A stretch of 64,000 bases of DNA from Massilia niastensis DSM 21313 (GTDB lineage Bacteria; Pseudomonadota; Gammaproteobacteria; Burkholderiales; Burkholderiaceae_D). Shown in pieces: positions 1 to 8,362 of the stretch. How positions within the stretch are numbered: position 1 is the stretch's first letter; every line of letters begins with the position of its first letter. The DNA lies in contig NZ_KB908079.1 of assembly GCF_000382345.1 (NCBI RefSeq), forward strand, positions 1 through 64,000, read 5' to 3'. Made by a program: the position numbers and the translations under genes. The notes beneath the pieces are model-generated. The model did not search any database, was not told the origin of the DNA, and saw nothing but the letters and a program-made list of their open reading frames with translations.

Positions 1-200
1 CCAAGCTTGTTCCAACGCTGGCGCCATTGCTCGACACTGTTCAAATGCACCGAGAACTCGTCAGCAGTCTCTTGCAGGGTCAGTCCCTGACTCAACCGCA
101 AGATGCCTTGGGCGCGCATACGAGCCCGTGGATGAGGATGGAAAATCCCCATGTCCCGCAGCGTCCGACGCTCGGCATCGGACAACATTAACAGTTTCAT
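1..200 (-). CDS. IS630-family transposase, N-terminal part, runs off the left edge
   Basis: Reading leftwards from an ATG at 198-200 gives an open frame of 66 codons that is still open at base 1. It begins MKLLMLSDAERRTLRDMG and contains a helix-turn-helix stretch (LRLSQGLTLQETADEFSV, then a second helix around VEQWRQRW). This is the layout of the DNA-binding head of IS630/Tc1-type transposases; the catalytic DDE part would lie outside the window. The frame is intact as far as it can be seen, so it may be a functional element or a truncated one. It lies at the edge of an AT-richer stretch that also contains the patatin-like gene, which suggests an acquired segment. The family call rests on the HTH head only. 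Confidence 0.7.
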   Translation of the reverse strand, partial: MKLLMLSDAERRTLRDMGIFHPHPRARMRAQGILRLSQGLTLQETADEFSVHLNSVEQWRQRWNKL

Positions 201-218
201 CGCAGTGACTCCTGCAGC

Positions 219-257
219 AGTCTCCGATCTGAGTTTAACTCAAAATTTTCGGAGACT
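219..257. repeat. Inverted repeat next to the transposase start, possible IS end
   Basis: AGTCTCCGA at 219-227 is matched by its perfect complement TCGGAGACT at 249-257. A smaller palindrome (GAGTT-T-AACTC) sits between the arms. The position just upstream of the transposase start is where the promoter and terminal inverted repeat of an IS630-type element would lie, and a TA dinucleotide, the usual target of this family, occurs at 261-262. Only one end of the element is in the window, so the pairing of true terminal repeats cannot be tested. Confidence 0.4.
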
Positions 258-332
258 ACTTAGGCTCCCATCGCGATTTCTGGGCGGCGCATCGTTGCGC
301 CGGGTCAGCCGTATTTGTAGAGCCGCCTCGGC

Positions 333-2714
333 TCAGATTTCCGGGCAAGCGAAATGGCTGCGAGGAATTGGGTTTCGTCCTTGTTCGGCCGCCACGTTCT
401 CGAACTCGACGGCGCTTTTCTCCTCGCGATCGACGGCCGCCTTTAACAGCTCCGCCACCCCACCGGCATACTGGCGCGCGAGGGCGCGATAGGCTGCAAA
501 CATGGTCGATGAGGAATTCGCTGTCATCAGGGCGGTTTCATGCTGGGGAAAGATCGGACACGCGTCGCGGGATCGATACTTCTTGTTCGCCACCAGGAAT
601 ACTGCCGCTTCGCAGTCGAGAAGTCCCTGCTCCCATTTCTCCGCCCCGGTCCGCACATTGCATCGGGCAACCTTCGGGGCATCGCCTTCCATGATTACTT
701 GCTCTTGTACAAAGTAGTGATAATTTATCGCGGGCTTGACAATAAAAAGGCGCACATCTTCTTTTCCCAAATGGCGACACGCTTCGGCGGCAGTTCCGCG
801 GGTTTCATGGCGCCTCACGCAACCGAACAACACCGGTTGCTTGATAAACCAGCGATACACATCGTAGCCTTTTCCCTTCTCGTTCTTGTCGCAATGCTCC
901 TCGAAATCGGCTAGGCCAGGAACATAGAGATAGCGGGGCCACTCCTTTGGTGCCCACTGCAAGCGTTTCCGAAGTCCGCAGATATCACCAAAGCGCCCGT
1001 CTTTGTCTTCTGCCGCATCGGATATCAGGATATTCCGCGTCTTTCTCTTGATGAGCGAATACACGCCCAAGTTCTCGGAATTACCACCGTCGATCAGCCG
1101 GATGTAAACCGAGCGTCTACGATCACGCATTTCGTCCGTCTTCTCGCTCATGGTTGCCGTATATCCATCCACGTAATACAAAGGTACTGGCAATGCTCGG
1201 TGCAGTCGCCTTCGATCGATCGAGACGTTGTAGTTCGGAATGTCGTAGCCCCAATCCAAGTTTCCAACATGCATCAGTAGCGCGACAATGCTTTTCCCAA
1301 GACGGTTCTGATAAACCAGCTGGTTCGAGTCGAAAAAGGCGGCCGATGCGGCAACGGCATCCAATACTGTCATGTCGTAGATCGACACAGGAGCAGACAC
1401 ATAGCCATAACGGCCGGAGCCATGACTGACAGCGGTCATCTCGAACATGTCGTTATTGCTGGTGTCTTTCCTGGCTTTCACCAGCCAGCCATAGGCGCTA
1501 CGATGCTTCGGTGCGGTGGCGTTGATGATCCAGAACGGAATGCGTCGACCCGCTACCCTGTTCAGCTTCTGCAAGCCGGATCGAAGCTCGTCGAAGCTCA
1601 TGGGGGCCGGATCGGGATCGAAAACGTTCGGCTTGCAATCCAGCATTTCGCTTGCCTTTACCGATGCGGAATCACAGAATGACCTGCTCTGCTCTATCCC
1701 CTTTGGGAACGCACTCGGCCGGGACACCGTCGCCCCATTACTGATGCCGATACCGTCGTGATAAGTGCGACCGGAGGGCGATGTCGACAAGCCCCAGTCG
1801 AATAGCGTATTCGAGATATTGCTCAGCGGGAACAGACTAATGCTCCCGAGCAGGCTGATCTTCGAAATTCCCCAATCAAATCCCCTTGTTGTCCGCGTAT
1901 CGCATTCGCCCGGCTGCAATACGTCTTGTGTACATCTCAGGAACGCCTGGTAGCGAATCGTTTGGGCAACGTCGTCGTTGGCCGGGTTCGGTACCAACCC
2001 AAGCCGGGGACAGTGATTGACCTTGCCGATCGCCGCAATGACCGTGCATGTGGCGATCACGCGGTCCGGCATGCCGATGCAATCGTTATACAGCGCCGCG
2101 GTATCTGGCGTAGTGCCGTGACCCGGCCTCACAACAGGGAAGATCCGGTGCGCATAGTAGAAATATGCAGCATATCCGCCGCCAGATACCGTGCTGATAA
2201 AGTCCGCGCGGTCGAGAAGATCGTGATCGGACAAGCCGGCCATGACACCGACTGTGAAGGCCGATGCCTTGCTGCCCCCGCCGGACAAGGCCAGCCCGAA
2301 ACGCGGAGCGGCCGCGCCTGCCGCAAATGGCGGCTCCAGTTTGCCGCGCAAGACTGCTTCCGCACCTGAAAACGCCCGGGCCTCGATCTCACGCCGTTCT
2401 TCTTTGTTCGTTCCGGGCTGTGCCACTTCGCCGATCGGCGCGGTCACACAGAGCGATGTCGGATCAATCTTCTCTCTGCTTTTTGGCGCCTTCACATCTT
2501 TACCGACACGGGTGAGAACAGAATCGCTACACTCATCCAGAGGAAATTCCAGTCCGATGGGCGGTTCCGATTTGGGGTATTTCGTAACACATGCCGATAG
2601 TGTGACGAGGAGGAAGAGGCATGCGAGCGTGCGGATCGCCGACCTGATGTTATCTGGAGCTCCCGGTCGGTTCTCTTCGAGATACCCCCTCCACATGCCG
2701 AGCAAGCGTGACAT
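333..2714 (-). CDS. Patatin-like phospholipase, predicted lipoprotein
   Basis: A 793-residue predicted lipid acyl hydrolase. The chosen ATG (2712-2714) has a GAGGAG ribosome site 8 bases upstream; a longer frame to 2747 would need a TTG without such a site. A long positively charged head is followed by a hydrophobic segment and a lipobox ending at Cys42 (LVTLSAC), so it should be anchored in the outer or inner membrane. The patatin anion-hole loop GGGSKA is at about 145-150, the nucleophile serine at about 177 in STVSGG, and the catalytic Asp in DGG at about 542. The elbow lacks the first Gly of the classical GXSXG, resembling the looser motif of cPLA2-like patatins. The large insertions between motifs and total length are unusual for bacterial patatins. 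Base composition is clearly lower in GC than the downstream genes, and an IS630 transposase lies beside it, so recent transfer is likely. Substrate unknown. Confidence 0.8.
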   Translation of the reverse strand: MSRLLGMWRGYLEENRPGAPDNIRSAIRTLACLFLLVTLSACVTKYPKSEPPIGLEFPLDECSDSVLTRVGKDVKAPKSREKIDPTSLCVTAPIGEVAQPGTNKEERREIEARAFSGAEAVLRGKLEPPFAAGAAAPRFGLALSGGGSKASAFTVGVMAGLSDHDLLDRADFISTVSGGGYAAYFYYAHRIFPVVRPGHGTTPDTAALYNDCIGMPDRVIATCTVIAAIGKVNHCPRLGLVPNPANDDVAQTIRYQAFLRCTQDVLQPGECDTRTTRGFDWGISKISLLGSISLFPLSNISNTLFDWGLSTSPSGRTYHDGIGISNGATVSRPSAFPKGIEQSRSFCDSASVKASEMLDCKPNVFDPDPAPMSFDELRSGLQKLNRVAGRRIPFWIINATAPKHRSAYGWLVKARKDTSNNDMFEMTAVSHGSGRYGYVSAPVSIYDMTVLDAVAASAAFFDSNQLVYQNRLGKSIVALLMHVGNLDWGYDIPNYNVSIDRRRLHRALPVPLYYVDGYTATMSEKTDEMRDRRRSVYIRLIDGGNSENLGVYSLIKRKTRNILISDAAEDKDGRFGDICGLRKRLQWAPKEWPRYLYVPGLADFEEHCDKNEKGKGYDVYRWFIKQPVLFGCVRRHETRGTAAEACRHLGKEDVRLFIVKPAINYHYFVQEQVIMEGDAPKVARCNVRTGAEKWEQGLLDCEAAVFLVANKKYRSRDACPIFPQHETALMTANSSSTMFAAYRALARQYAGGVAELLKAAVDREEKSAVEFENVAAEQGRNPIPRSHFACPEI

Positions 2715-2885
2715 GGCACGGCTCCTCAAGAAACCACGAACACACAACAGATATATGAAACCTGCCTGAATATATATTCCAGCTTATTCGAAAATGAGTG
2801 AGCTGACTCCTGGCGCATAACGGCCCGGTGAAAAAAACCACAGATTGACGTCTCCAAGCAATCCGACAAATTCACTTGTGAAGCA

Positions 2886-3713
2886 TCAAGACGGCAGCCG
2901 GGCAGCGCCCTGCTGCCGGAACTGTTCGGGATCGATACCGTGGGTATCCTTGAACAGCTTCCAGAAGTGGCTGCGGCTGCGATATCCCAGCCGACCGGTG
3001 ATGGTCTTGATCGGCATGTCGGTGTGGGCCAGCAGTTCCTCGGCCCGCTTCAGGCGGATCTCGCGCAGCACGCTCAGGGGCGAGCCGCCATAGGCCTGCT
3101 TGAATTCCCGGTGAAAGACGGTACGGCTCATCCCCGCCGCGTCGGCCAGGCCATCCAGGGTGTAGTCGCGCGCCGGATCCTTCCGCATCAGCTCGATGAT
3201 CCTGCGCAGCTGCTCGCGCTTGCTGTCGACGCCGGCGGGCTGGATCGCGGTGGCATCCGGCCAGGCGTCCCGGACCAGGGTCGTGACCAGGCGCCGCGCC
3301 AGGCAGGTGACGATGGCGGACGAACCGGGGCCGCCGTGGGCGGCTTCGCGCAGCATTTCGGGAATGGCGCCCGTGAACAGCTCGCTGCCGCCAGCGTCCA
3401 GGGTGTGCGGCAGCGGCAGGAAGTCGAACAGGCTGCGGCCGTCCAGCAGCCGGGCGCCGAGCAGGCAGTGCGCCAGTTCCAGGCCGGCGCCCGCCTGCGG
3501 TGCGGCGTCGCGCGGCAACAGCAGCAGCTGGCCGGCCCGCACCGCACGGGGTCCGCCGGCGCAAGCCAGCATCCCCGCGCCATGGAGGACGGCGATGAAG
3601 TGCACCTGCCCCGCCGCCGGCGCCGGCATGCCGGTCCCGGGGTGGTCGACACGCCCGATCGCCACCGCCGAGATATCCAGTTGTCCCAGGGCCTGGTCCA
3701 GAGTCAGCGCCAT
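2886..3713 (-). CDS. AraC-family transcriptional regulator
   Basis: A 275-residue regulator with an N-terminal cupin-type ligand-binding half (about 1-160) and a C-terminal double helix-turn-helix (about 175-270; the first helix pair is DYTLDGLADAAGMSRTVFHREF, with the typical AraC tail ITGRLGYRSRSHFWKLFKD). The start at 3713 is preceded by GGGAGG at good spacing; an in-frame ATG at 3734 overlaps the stop of the upstream gene (ATGA) but has a poorer site. It lies directly downstream of the exported cysteine hydrolase gene on the same strand, so the two are probably co-transcribed and the regulator may control that gene. Ligand unknown. Confidence 0.9.
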   Translation of the reverse strand: MALTLDQALGQLDISAVAIGRVDHPGTGMPAPAAGQVHFIAVLHGAGMLACAGGPRAVRAGQLLLLPRDAAPQAGAGLELAHCLLGARLLDGRSLFDFLPLPHTLDAGGSELFTGAIPEMLREAAHGGPGSSAIVTCLARRLVTTLVRDAWPDATAIQPAGVDSKREQLRRIIELMRKDPARDYTLDGLADAAGMSRTVFHREFKQAYGGSPLSVLREIRLKRAEELLAHTDMPIKTITGRLGYRSRSHFWKLFKDTHGIDPEQFRQQGAARLPS

Positions 3714-3730
3714 CGTGTCCTCCCGTCCAA

Positions 3731-4516
3731 TCATTTTTCCAGGCGCTTCAGTACCTCGTCCGTCGTCATGACGGCATTCGCGATGTAGCGGAAATTCACC
3801 AGTGCGCTGCCGTAGCCGTCGCCATCGGGAAGCTTGGGTCCGGCGATCGCATCGCGCACCACCACCACTTCGAAGCCGCGCTCGAGGAACTCGCGCAAAT
3901 GGGATTCTACGCACAGATTGGACGCCATGCCGGTGAGGACGATCTTGTCGATGCCCTGCTTGTGGAGCTGGAGCATCAGGTCGTTGCTCTGCGGGCCATA
4001 CAGCTTGTGCGGCGACGCGATCAGCGTGTGTCCGTCCTCGATGTACTGTTTGAATTCCGGCATGAAGTCTGCGCCGGAACCGAGGAAGCCATCCAGGTTC
4101 AGCGCGCCCTTGTTGCGTTCGAAGATGCCCAGCTTGTGCTGCACGCTTTCCGCGGGCGCCTGGAATTTCCACTTGTGGTCATGCGGGTAATAGTAGTGCG
4201 GCGAGATGGCGACCGTCATGCCGGCGCGCTTGGAGGCGGCGAACAGCTGCTGCAGGTGCGGCACCAGCTTTTGCTCGGTGACGCTTTCGCCCATGATGGC
4301 CCAGGCCCCGCCTTTCGGGCTCATGAAGTCGATTTGCGGATCGATCACGACCATGGCGGTGCGGCTGGTATCCCACTGAAAGGTGGAGGCGGGCAAGGCC
4401 GGCCGGGCCGGGTCGGCGTACGGATTCGTGCCCGCAGCGCCGGCCGGAGTGGCGAGCGCCAGGGCGGCCGCGAGGGCGCACAGGTGGAGTGGAACGAGGG
4501 TCTTGAGGGATTGCAT
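3731..4516 (-). CDS. Exported isochorismatase-like cysteine hydrolase
   Basis: A 261-residue protein of the isochorismatase/nicotinamidase fold. The ATG at 4516 has a GGAGA site 7 bases upstream. Residues 1-28 form a cleavable signal peptide ending in PAGA, so the enzyme should act in the periplasm, which is unusual for this mostly cytosolic family. The catalytic triad candidates are Asp59 (VVIDPQIDF), Lys171 (SPHKLYG) and Cys202 (GMASNLCVES), and the cis-peptide region before the cysteine is conserved. It probably hydrolyses an amide or ester in a small molecule; the substrate cannot be read from the sequence. The gene is followed at once by the AraC regulator. Confidence 0.85.
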   Translation of the reverse strand: MQSLKTLVPLHLCALAAALALATPAGAAGTNPYADPARPALPASTFQWDTSRTAMVVIDPQIDFMSPKGGAWAIMGESVTEQKLVPHLQQLFAASKRAGMTVAISPHYYYPHDHKWKFQAPAESVQHKLGIFERNKGALNLDGFLGSGADFMPEFKQYIEDGHTLIASPHKLYGPQSNDLMLQLHKQGIDKIVLTGMASNLCVESHLREFLERGFEVVVVRDAIAGPKLPDGDGYGSALVNFRYIANAVMTTDEVLKRLEK

Positions 4517-5043
4517 GGTCGGTCTCCGGTCAGGTGATGGAGACTCCATGGTAGGGATGGGCGCGAACGAATTGGTACGCAGAAAGTTCTCATTCGTTCC
4601 GCCATCGGCATTGGAGTGGCCGCTTCACTGGCGGGCTCCAGCTTCCGGTTTCCACATCGAAGCGGTCGGTCACTCGTCACATCGCCCAGTCATTTGCTCA
4701 CATGCCTATTGCCCTCGTCTCTATTTCATCAGACACTCAGCAGCAACGCCGGATCCAGCACTACCGCCACCTATCAAGAAAAGTTCTCATGCGCCGCCTG
4801 CTCGCCCTCATCCCCTTGCTGTTTGACTTGCCTATGGCCATGGCTTCCTGCTGAACGAGGAAGAACGGAGCCGCTACGCTACCTGCGTGGTCCACATCGA
4901 AGGCTCCCGACACAACGATATGCAAGATGCTGGCAGTGAACGACTCAAGGCCAGGATTACATCCGCCATCGATACTTTCCTCGCTCCAGCGCCGTATCCG
5001 AAATACGCTTGCGACCAGGACTCCAGGCTGGAATGAGGGCAGG
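4517..5043. other. Long non-coding stretch, mostly unexplained
   Basis: About 530 bases between the exported hydrolase and the small ferredoxin-fold gene, both on the minus strand. It is less GC-rich than its surroundings. Its right half contains the possible broken small gene described separately. The left half (4517-4788) should carry the promoter of the hydrolase, but I cannot identify a convincing -35/-10 pair. No RNA gene or repeat was recognised. Confidence 0.5.
4789..5036 (+). pseudogene. Possible frameshifted small secreted protein
   Basis: An ATG at 4789 opens a frame that looks like a signal peptide (MRRLLALIPLLFDLPMAMA) but stops at 4853-4855. The overlapping next frame then reads a plausible hydrophilic protein (GFLLNEEERSRYATCVVHIE, two cysteines, ending ACDQDSRLE and a TGA at 5034-5036) and has no start of its own because a TGA precedes it. 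A single-base indel near 4822-4830 would join the two. That pattern suggests a small exported protein broken by a frameshift, but the frame is short and no family was recognised, so chance remains possible. Confidence 0.25.
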
Positions 5044-5331
5044 TTACGGCTGCAAGTTGTGAACCTCGAACGCCGTTTCCTGTGGTGAGGTGGTGAATCC
5101 GCCATGGATACCTTGTGCCAATCTTGGCATCAGGATTTCGTCGCGAAACTGTTCCCAACTCGCCTTCGTATCATGGACAGCCACGACCATCCAACCGCCG
5201 AGCGATGGGCCAGCCGCGTGGAAAACCTGGCCTTTCGGCAAGCTCTCTCTGCTGGGATGCAACGCCGCAATGGACGCCTCGTATTGTTCCTTGGTACCAC
5301 CAGGATAGAAATGCGTAATGCCGTAAGCCAT
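5044..5331 (-). CDS. Small alpha/beta-barrel (ABM/EthD-like) protein
   Basis: A 95-residue cytosolic protein starting MAYGITHFYPGGTKEQYEA. The ATG at 5331 has a strong AGGAG site 8 bases upstream. The pattern of an initial beta strand, a helix with KEQYEASIAALHP, the GGWMVVAVHDTKASWEQFRDE core and a final strand resembles the dimeric ferredoxin-like fold of the antibiotic-biosynthesis-monooxygenase and EthD groups. Members are often annotated only as hypothetical. No catalytic residue set can be assigned. It stands alone, with non-coding DNA on both sides. Confidence 0.7.
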   Translation of the reverse strand: MAYGITHFYPGGTKEQYEASIAALHPSRESLPKGQVFHAAGPSLGGWMVVAVHDTKASWEQFRDEILMPRLAQGIHGGFTTSPQETAFEVHNLQP

Positions 5332-5653
5332 GTCGGTTCTCCTTTCGGTTGACGAGGCTGCCACTGGACACCGCCCCTTGTTTGAAGCTTAGCGTGCATA
5401 ATCGGCGCGTCAATGAAAGTCCCCTCATCTTTGAATTCCGGGCGGACATATCCACCTTTGGGCGCTTCAGACACGCCGGCGTCGAGTTCAGCGGTACGAT
5501 GCCCGGTTCGCTCCATGATGCAGTCCGGTGGCGCTACTGGAAGCGCCTCGCTGCTCCCACCGGGGAGCCGACGGAGCCCATGAGTGCGCCCATGCCGGGC
5601 GCACAACGAAAGAGGCGGCCACGCGGGCCGCCTCCACCGGAACAAGGCCGTTT
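5332..5653. other. Intergenic region upstream of the small protein gene
   Basis: About 320 bases between two minus-strand genes. It should hold the promoter of the 95-residue protein near its left end and, at its right end, the hairpin that probably terminates cyanophycin synthetase transcription. No further gene or RNA is supported. Confidence 0.5.
5612..5634 (-). terminator. Hairpin downstream of cphA
   Basis: GAGGCGGCC at 5612-5620 pairs with GGCCGCCTC at 5626-5634 around a 5-base loop. Read on the minus strand it lies about 20 bases after the cphA stop and is followed by CTTTCGTT, a short T-rich run, so it is a reasonable but not ideal intrinsic terminator. Confidence 0.55.
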
Positions 5654-8284
5654 TTACACCTGCGCCGCGATCAGGTCCGCGCTTTCCGGATCGGTCACCC
5701 GGATCGCCTCGACGAACACCGACAGCGAGGAGCCGCACGCGAACACCAGCACGTCGCCCGGCCGGCACAGGCTCAGGCCGAGGCGGATCGCCGGACCGAC
5801 TTCGAGCTGGCGGTGCAGCGTGTCGCTGATGCCGACTGCTTCTTCCGCCCCCTCGAGGATCAGGTCGACCGCGTCGCCCACCGGGCGGCCGCGGCTCTGC
5901 GACTCGTACACCACCAGCTCGTCGAAGCGCTCGCCGCAGACCATGCCGATCTCGCGCAGGTCCTTGTCGCGGCGGTCGCCCGGCGCGGTGACGATCCCCA
6001 CCAGCTGCCCGGGCAGCATGGCGCGCGCCATTTCCGCCATCGCCGCGTAGGCGGCGGCATTGTGGGCGTAGTCGACGATCACCGTCACGCCGCGCACGTC
6101 GAACATGTTGGTGCGCAGCGGATTGGTGCGCCCGTTCGAGACGAAGGTCGAGAGCCCGGCCGCGATCTGCATGTTGTTGAAGCCGGCCGCCATCAGGCCG
6201 GCGGCCGCCGCCAGGCTGTTGGCGATGTTGAAGCGCGCCCTTCCCCCGAACGCGACCGGCATGGCGTCGACCTTGACGATGGCCTGGTGGCGGCGGCCGT
6301 CGGCCACGACCACGGCGCCGTCCTGCAGGTAGACCCCGCGCCCGCCGTCGGCCAGGTGCTTGATCAGGACCGGGTTCTCGGCTTCCATCGAGAAGAACAC
6401 GATGTCGGCGCCGGGCCTGACGCGGCGCGCCATCGCGACGCACAGCGCATCCTCGGCGTTGAGCACGGCCGCCTTCGAGGCAGACAGCGCCACCACCGCC
6501 TTCACCTGCGCCAGGTCCTCGATGGTGTCGATGCCGTCCAGGCCGAGATGGTCGGCGGCGACGTTGAGCACGATGCCGACGTCGCAGCGGTCGTAGGCCA
6601 GGCCGCGCTTGAGGATGCCGCCGCGCGCCGTCTCGAGCACCGCGAACTCGACGCTGGGGTCGGCCAGCACGGTGCGCGCCGACCAGTAGCCGGTGCAGTC
6701 GCCCTTGACGATCTGCTTGCCGTCGATGAACACGCCCTCGGTGGTGGTCACGCCCGTGGTCAGGCCTGCCATGCGCACCGTGTGCGCGATCAGCAGCGTG
6801 GTGGTGGTCTTGCCGTTGGTGCCGGTCAGCGCGACCAGCGGGATGCGCCCGTCGGAATCGCCCATCAGGCCCTCGACGATGGCGTCGCCGGCGTCGCGCG
6901 CGGCGCCGCTGCTCGGATACTGGTGCATGCGGATGCCCGGCGCCGCGTTGACTTCGATGACGGCGCCGTGCTGCTCCGCCAGCGGCTGGGAGATGTCCTT
7001 GCACACGATGTCGATCCCGGCCACGTCCAGCCCGATCTTGGCGGCGGCGCGCACGCACAGGGCGCGGGTCGATGCGGGCAGCAGCTCGGTCACGTCTTCG
7101 GCGGTGCCGCCGGTGGACAGGTTGGCGTTGCCGCGCAGCTCGGCAATCGCGCCGTGCGCCAGCACGGTGTCGAAGTCGTGGCCCTGCCGGGCCAGCATGT
7201 CGGCCGCGTGTTCGTCGAGCGCGATCCTGGTCAGGATGTTCGTGTGTCCCGCGCCGCGCGCCGGCTTGCCGTTCTCGATCTCGACCAGCTGGCGCACGGT
7301 CCGTTCGCCGTCGCCGACCACGTGCGCAGGACGGCGCAAAGACGCGGCCGCGACCTTTCCGCCCGTCACCAGAACGCGGTAGTCGTGGCCCTCGACGTGG
7401 CGTTCGACGATGATGCGGCGGGCGTACTCGCGCGCGAAGGCGAAGGCGCGCTCGACCTGGTCCGGGGTGGCGCAGCCGACCGTCACGCCCTTGCCCTGGT
7501 TGGCGTCGAGCGGCTTGACCGTGACCGGCCCGCGCAGGCGGCTTGCTGCGCGCTGGGCCGCTTCCAGGGTCGTCACCGTCTCGCCTTCCGGCACCGGCAC
7601 CCCGGCTTCCTTGAGCAGGGCCTTGGTCAGCTGCTTGTCGCTCGCGATCTTGACCGCGATGAAGCTGGTGTCGCCGGTGGTGGTGGCCTGCAGGCGCTTC
7701 TGCTTCGCGCCCCAGCCCAGCAGGAACAGGTTGGCGTCTTCGGTGATGCGCTGGGTCGGGATGCCGCGCTCGTGCGCCGCCGCCAGCACCGCGGCGGTGC
7801 TGGTGCCGACCGCGTAGCGCGCCGCGAGCTCGCGCAGTTCGTCCATGCGCGGCGCGAGCTCGAACGCCTCGCCGCGCGCCAGCGCGCCGACCAGGTCGAC
7901 CGCCAGCTGGAATGCGGGCTGGGCCAGCTTCTCGCAGCCATAGGCGCAGACGATGCGGAACAGGCCCGGCTCGCCCGTGACCGGGCGCGTGCGCCCGAAG
8001 CTGGCCGGCGCGCCGGCCTTGGTCTGGAGCTCGAGCGTCACATGCTCGACCACGCGGCCGAGGTAGGTGCCTTCGCGCAGGCGCTGGGCGAAGCCGCCGG
8101 GCTGGCCGTTCGGGACCAGTTGCCCGTGCAGCGAAGGCAGCATGGCAAGGAGCGCGTCATTGAAACCCGGGAGATCCCGGGTCGAGCGCCCATACAGCTC
8201 CTCGAGGTCGAGGACGCTCAAGAGGCAAGGCGAATCGGCGTGGATATTCGGTCCGCGCAGGAAGCGTTGTTCGAGGATGTGCAC
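5654..8284 (-). CDS. cphA: Cyanophycin synthetase
   Basis: An 876-residue enzyme that builds cyanophycin (multi-L-arginyl-poly-L-aspartate), a nitrogen reserve granule, from Asp and Arg with ATP. It starts at a GTG (8282-8284) with AAGGA 8 bases upstream. The N-terminal domain (about 1-160) begins ILEQRFLRGPN as in the family. An ATP-grasp domain covers about 210-470 (VTVKPLDANQGKGVTVG, EVNAAPGIRMH) and is thought to add Asp. A Mur-ligase-like domain follows with the P-loop TGTNGKTTT at 487-495 and a C-terminal Mur domain (VIVDYAHN), which adds Arg. The length matches full CphA proteins. No cyanophycinase (cphB) is in the window. Upstream on the same strand, about 80 bases away, lies the haem-oxygenase-like iron enzyme gene. 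Confidence 0.95.
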   Translation of the reverse strand: MHILEQRFLRGPNIHADSPCLLSVLDLEELYGRSTRDLPGFNDALLAMLPSLHGQLVPNGQPGGFAQRLREGTYLGRVVEHVTLELQTKAGAPASFGRTRPVTGEPGLFRIVCAYGCEKLAQPAFQLAVDLVGALARGEAFELAPRMDELRELAARYAVGTSTAAVLAAAHERGIPTQRITEDANLFLLGWGAKQKRLQATTTGDTSFIAVKIASDKQLTKALLKEAGVPVPEGETVTTLEAAQRAASRLRGPVTVKPLDANQGKGVTVGCATPDQVERAFAFAREYARRIIVERHVEGHDYRVLVTGGKVAAASLRRPAHVVGDGERTVRQLVEIENGKPARGAGHTNILTRIALDEHAADMLARQGHDFDTVLAHGAIAELRGNANLSTGGTAEDVTELLPASTRALCVRAAAKIGLDVAGIDIVCKDISQPLAEQHGAVIEVNAAPGIRMHQYPSSGAARDAGDAIVEGLMGDSDGRIPLVALTGTNGKTTTTLLIAHTVRMAGLTTGVTTTEGVFIDGKQIVKGDCTGYWSARTVLADPSVEFAVLETARGGILKRGLAYDRCDVGIVLNVAADHLGLDGIDTIEDLAQVKAVVALSASKAAVLNAEDALCVAMARRVRPGADIVFFSMEAENPVLIKHLADGGRGVYLQDGAVVVADGRRHQAIVKVDAMPVAFGGRARFNIANSLAAAAGLMAAGFNNMQIAAGLSTFVSNGRTNPLRTNMFDVRGVTVIVDYAHNAAAYAAMAEMARAMLPGQLVGIVTAPGDRRDKDLREIGMVCGERFDELVVYESQSRGRPVGDAVDLILEGAEEAVGISDTLHRQLEVGPAIRLGLSLCRPGDVLVFACGSSLSVFVEAIRVTDPESADLIAAQV

Positions 8285-8362
8285 CGGTGATTCCTTCTAA
8301 TAATTGTTGAGTGCAGGCGCGGCGCCCCTGGGACGCCGCCTCCTTTGCGCCGCCGGCGTGTC

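Noticed and set aside
5528..8290. A 920-codon open frame on the plus strand opposite cphA
   Set aside because: It is His/Arg/Gly/Gln-rich shadow translation of a high-GC gene in the complementary frame; cphA has all family motifs and a ribosome site.
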